Source: Saprospiraceae bacterium (GTDB lineage Bacteria; Bacteroidota; Bacteroidia; Chitinophagales; Saprospiraceae). Taken from it: a stretch of DNA of 42,062 nt. Below, piece after piece: positions 41,586 through 42,062 of the stretch. The notes beneath the pieces were generated by a model that was given only the letters and a program-made list of their open reading frames with translations, was not told where the DNA came from and did not search any database. The position numbers and the translations under genes are program-made. The first letter of the stretch is position 1, and every line of letters begins with the position of its first letter. The stretch is from the NCBI GenBank assembly GCA_025055285.1, contig JANWXM010000029.1:1-42062 (forward strand), in the 5' to 3' direction.

Positions 41586-41969
41586 GTAATTATGCGGGAA
41601 TGCGATTCGGACATGGAGTCTTGCTAGAGAACATTGCAATTTGACGACTTCTGCATGTAGAGCTACTGCGGAGAACGCTCAGAAACGTCCAAATACTTCT
41701 TTTTGCGTTTCTCTGCGTTCTCAGCAGTAAAAATAGAAACCTAGGAGAGCATGCGAGTTGCTATCCTAATGACTTTTCTTTTCGGAATTAATAAACAGAG
41801 ACTTGCACCTTTCACGATAATAACCTAACGCACCATCAAGTCTGAAAGGGCCTTTGCCAGCACGTAAACACTTTGCGGAATTATCCACGCTGCGCCCGCC
41901 TCCCTCACAAATAGGTGTGCCACATTGAATTTTTCTAGGAGCTTCTAAGAATTAGAGCAGTTCTTCATC
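41586..41969. other. Intergenic region after the TonB receptor
   Basis: About 380 bases between the receptor stop and the end of the minus-strand gene. Apart from the hairpin at 41666-41727 I see nothing in it: no open frame of interest and no tRNA. Confidence 0.5.
41666..41727. repeat. Large imperfect hairpin of CTGCG-GAGAACGC type
   Basis: Two 22-base arms (41666-41687 and 41706-41727) are reverse complements with three mismatches, around an 18-base loop. The core GAGAACGC appears in one arm and GCGTTCTC in the other. Similar CGCAGAGAACGCAGAG-type intergenic repeats are widespread in bacterial genomes. It lies 81 bases past the TonB receptor stop and might also act as a terminator, since TAAAAATAG follows. 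Confidence 0.6.
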
Positions 41970-42062
41970 TTAGTTCATCTCCTCGGCCAGCCAGCGCTCG
42001 ATGTTGCGTTGCTGGCTGGACAACTGCACGCCCACACCCACCACCGGCTTGCCCAAGTGCCA
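41970..42062 (-). CDS. 3' end of a minus-strand gene, possibly AAA-ATPase / PD-(D/E)XK family
   Basis: The last 30 codons of a gene cut by the window edge, ending TAA at 41970. The visible residues include GKPVVGVGVQLSSQQRNIER and end LAEEMN. The pattern of a hydrophobic strand, then N-I-E/x-W, resembles the C-terminal tail of Bacteroidota AAA-ATPase proteins with a PD-(D/E)XK nuclease-like domain (DUF1703 type), but 30 residues are too few to be sure. Confidence 0.6.
   Translation of the reverse strand, partial: WHLGKPVVGVGVQLSSQQRNIERWLAEEMN

Overview
The window is chromosomal DNA from a member of the Bacteroidota, probably near Saprospirales/Chitinophagales. The signs are a type IX secretion (T9SS) plug-family protein and a GldH gliding lipoprotein side by side, a DUF4199 membrane protein, a TonB receptor with an N-terminal carboxypeptidase-regulatory-like domain, and the recurring Bacteroidota -7 promoter element TAnnTTTG, usually followed by C, just upstream of many starts. 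Base composition is near balanced and Shine-Dalgarno signals are weak. I see no tRNA, rRNA, CRISPR array, intact insertion sequence or phage gene.

Layout. 1-6.7 kb (minus strand): a secreted protein cut by the window edge, a lipoprotein, an O-antigen ligase-like polymerase, a Wzz-like chain-length protein and a TPR protein, i.e. surface polysaccharide and envelope functions. 7-12.6 kb: acyl-CoA ligase, then on the minus strand a polyprenyl diphosphate synthase, a DUF2064-type nucleotide-sugar transferase-like protein and an NhaC antiporter. 12.7-16.7 kb (plus): a peptidase S41-like protein that seems to lack its catalytic serine, a two-OmpA-domain envelope protein, DUF4199, and a small P-loop NTPase. 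16.7-19.7 kb: a long gene-poor stretch, then an ABC-2 permease with no ATPase gene beside it. 19.7-22.2 kb: NUDIX hydrolase, pyrE and an M42 aminopeptidase.

22.2-25 kb is the most unusual part: an LRR-Roc-COR (ROCO) GTPase gene with a C-terminal DUF4062/TIR-like domain. It is broken by one in-frame stop and two opposite-sign single-base frameshifts, both at homopolymers, and is preceded by a doublet of REP-like palindromes. Its intact form would be a multidomain signalling protein of the kind seen in bacterial stress and immune-like systems.

25-32.3 kb (minus): a glutamate-cysteine-ligase-like protein fused to two CBS domains, then thyA; an epimerase/glycosyltransferase/small-protein operon; a PaaE-type ferredoxin reductase; ribosomal protein S20. 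32.4-36.1 kb (plus): sucA and nadK. 36.1-38.2 kb: gldH and the T9SS plug-family gene in divergent orientation. 38.5-41.6 kb: a small membrane protein and a TonB-dependent receptor. The window ends in the 3' end of a minus-strand gene.

Two intergenic regions about 2.1 kb apart (15206-15414 and 17291-17493) carry colinear, diverged copies of one sequence that I cannot identify.
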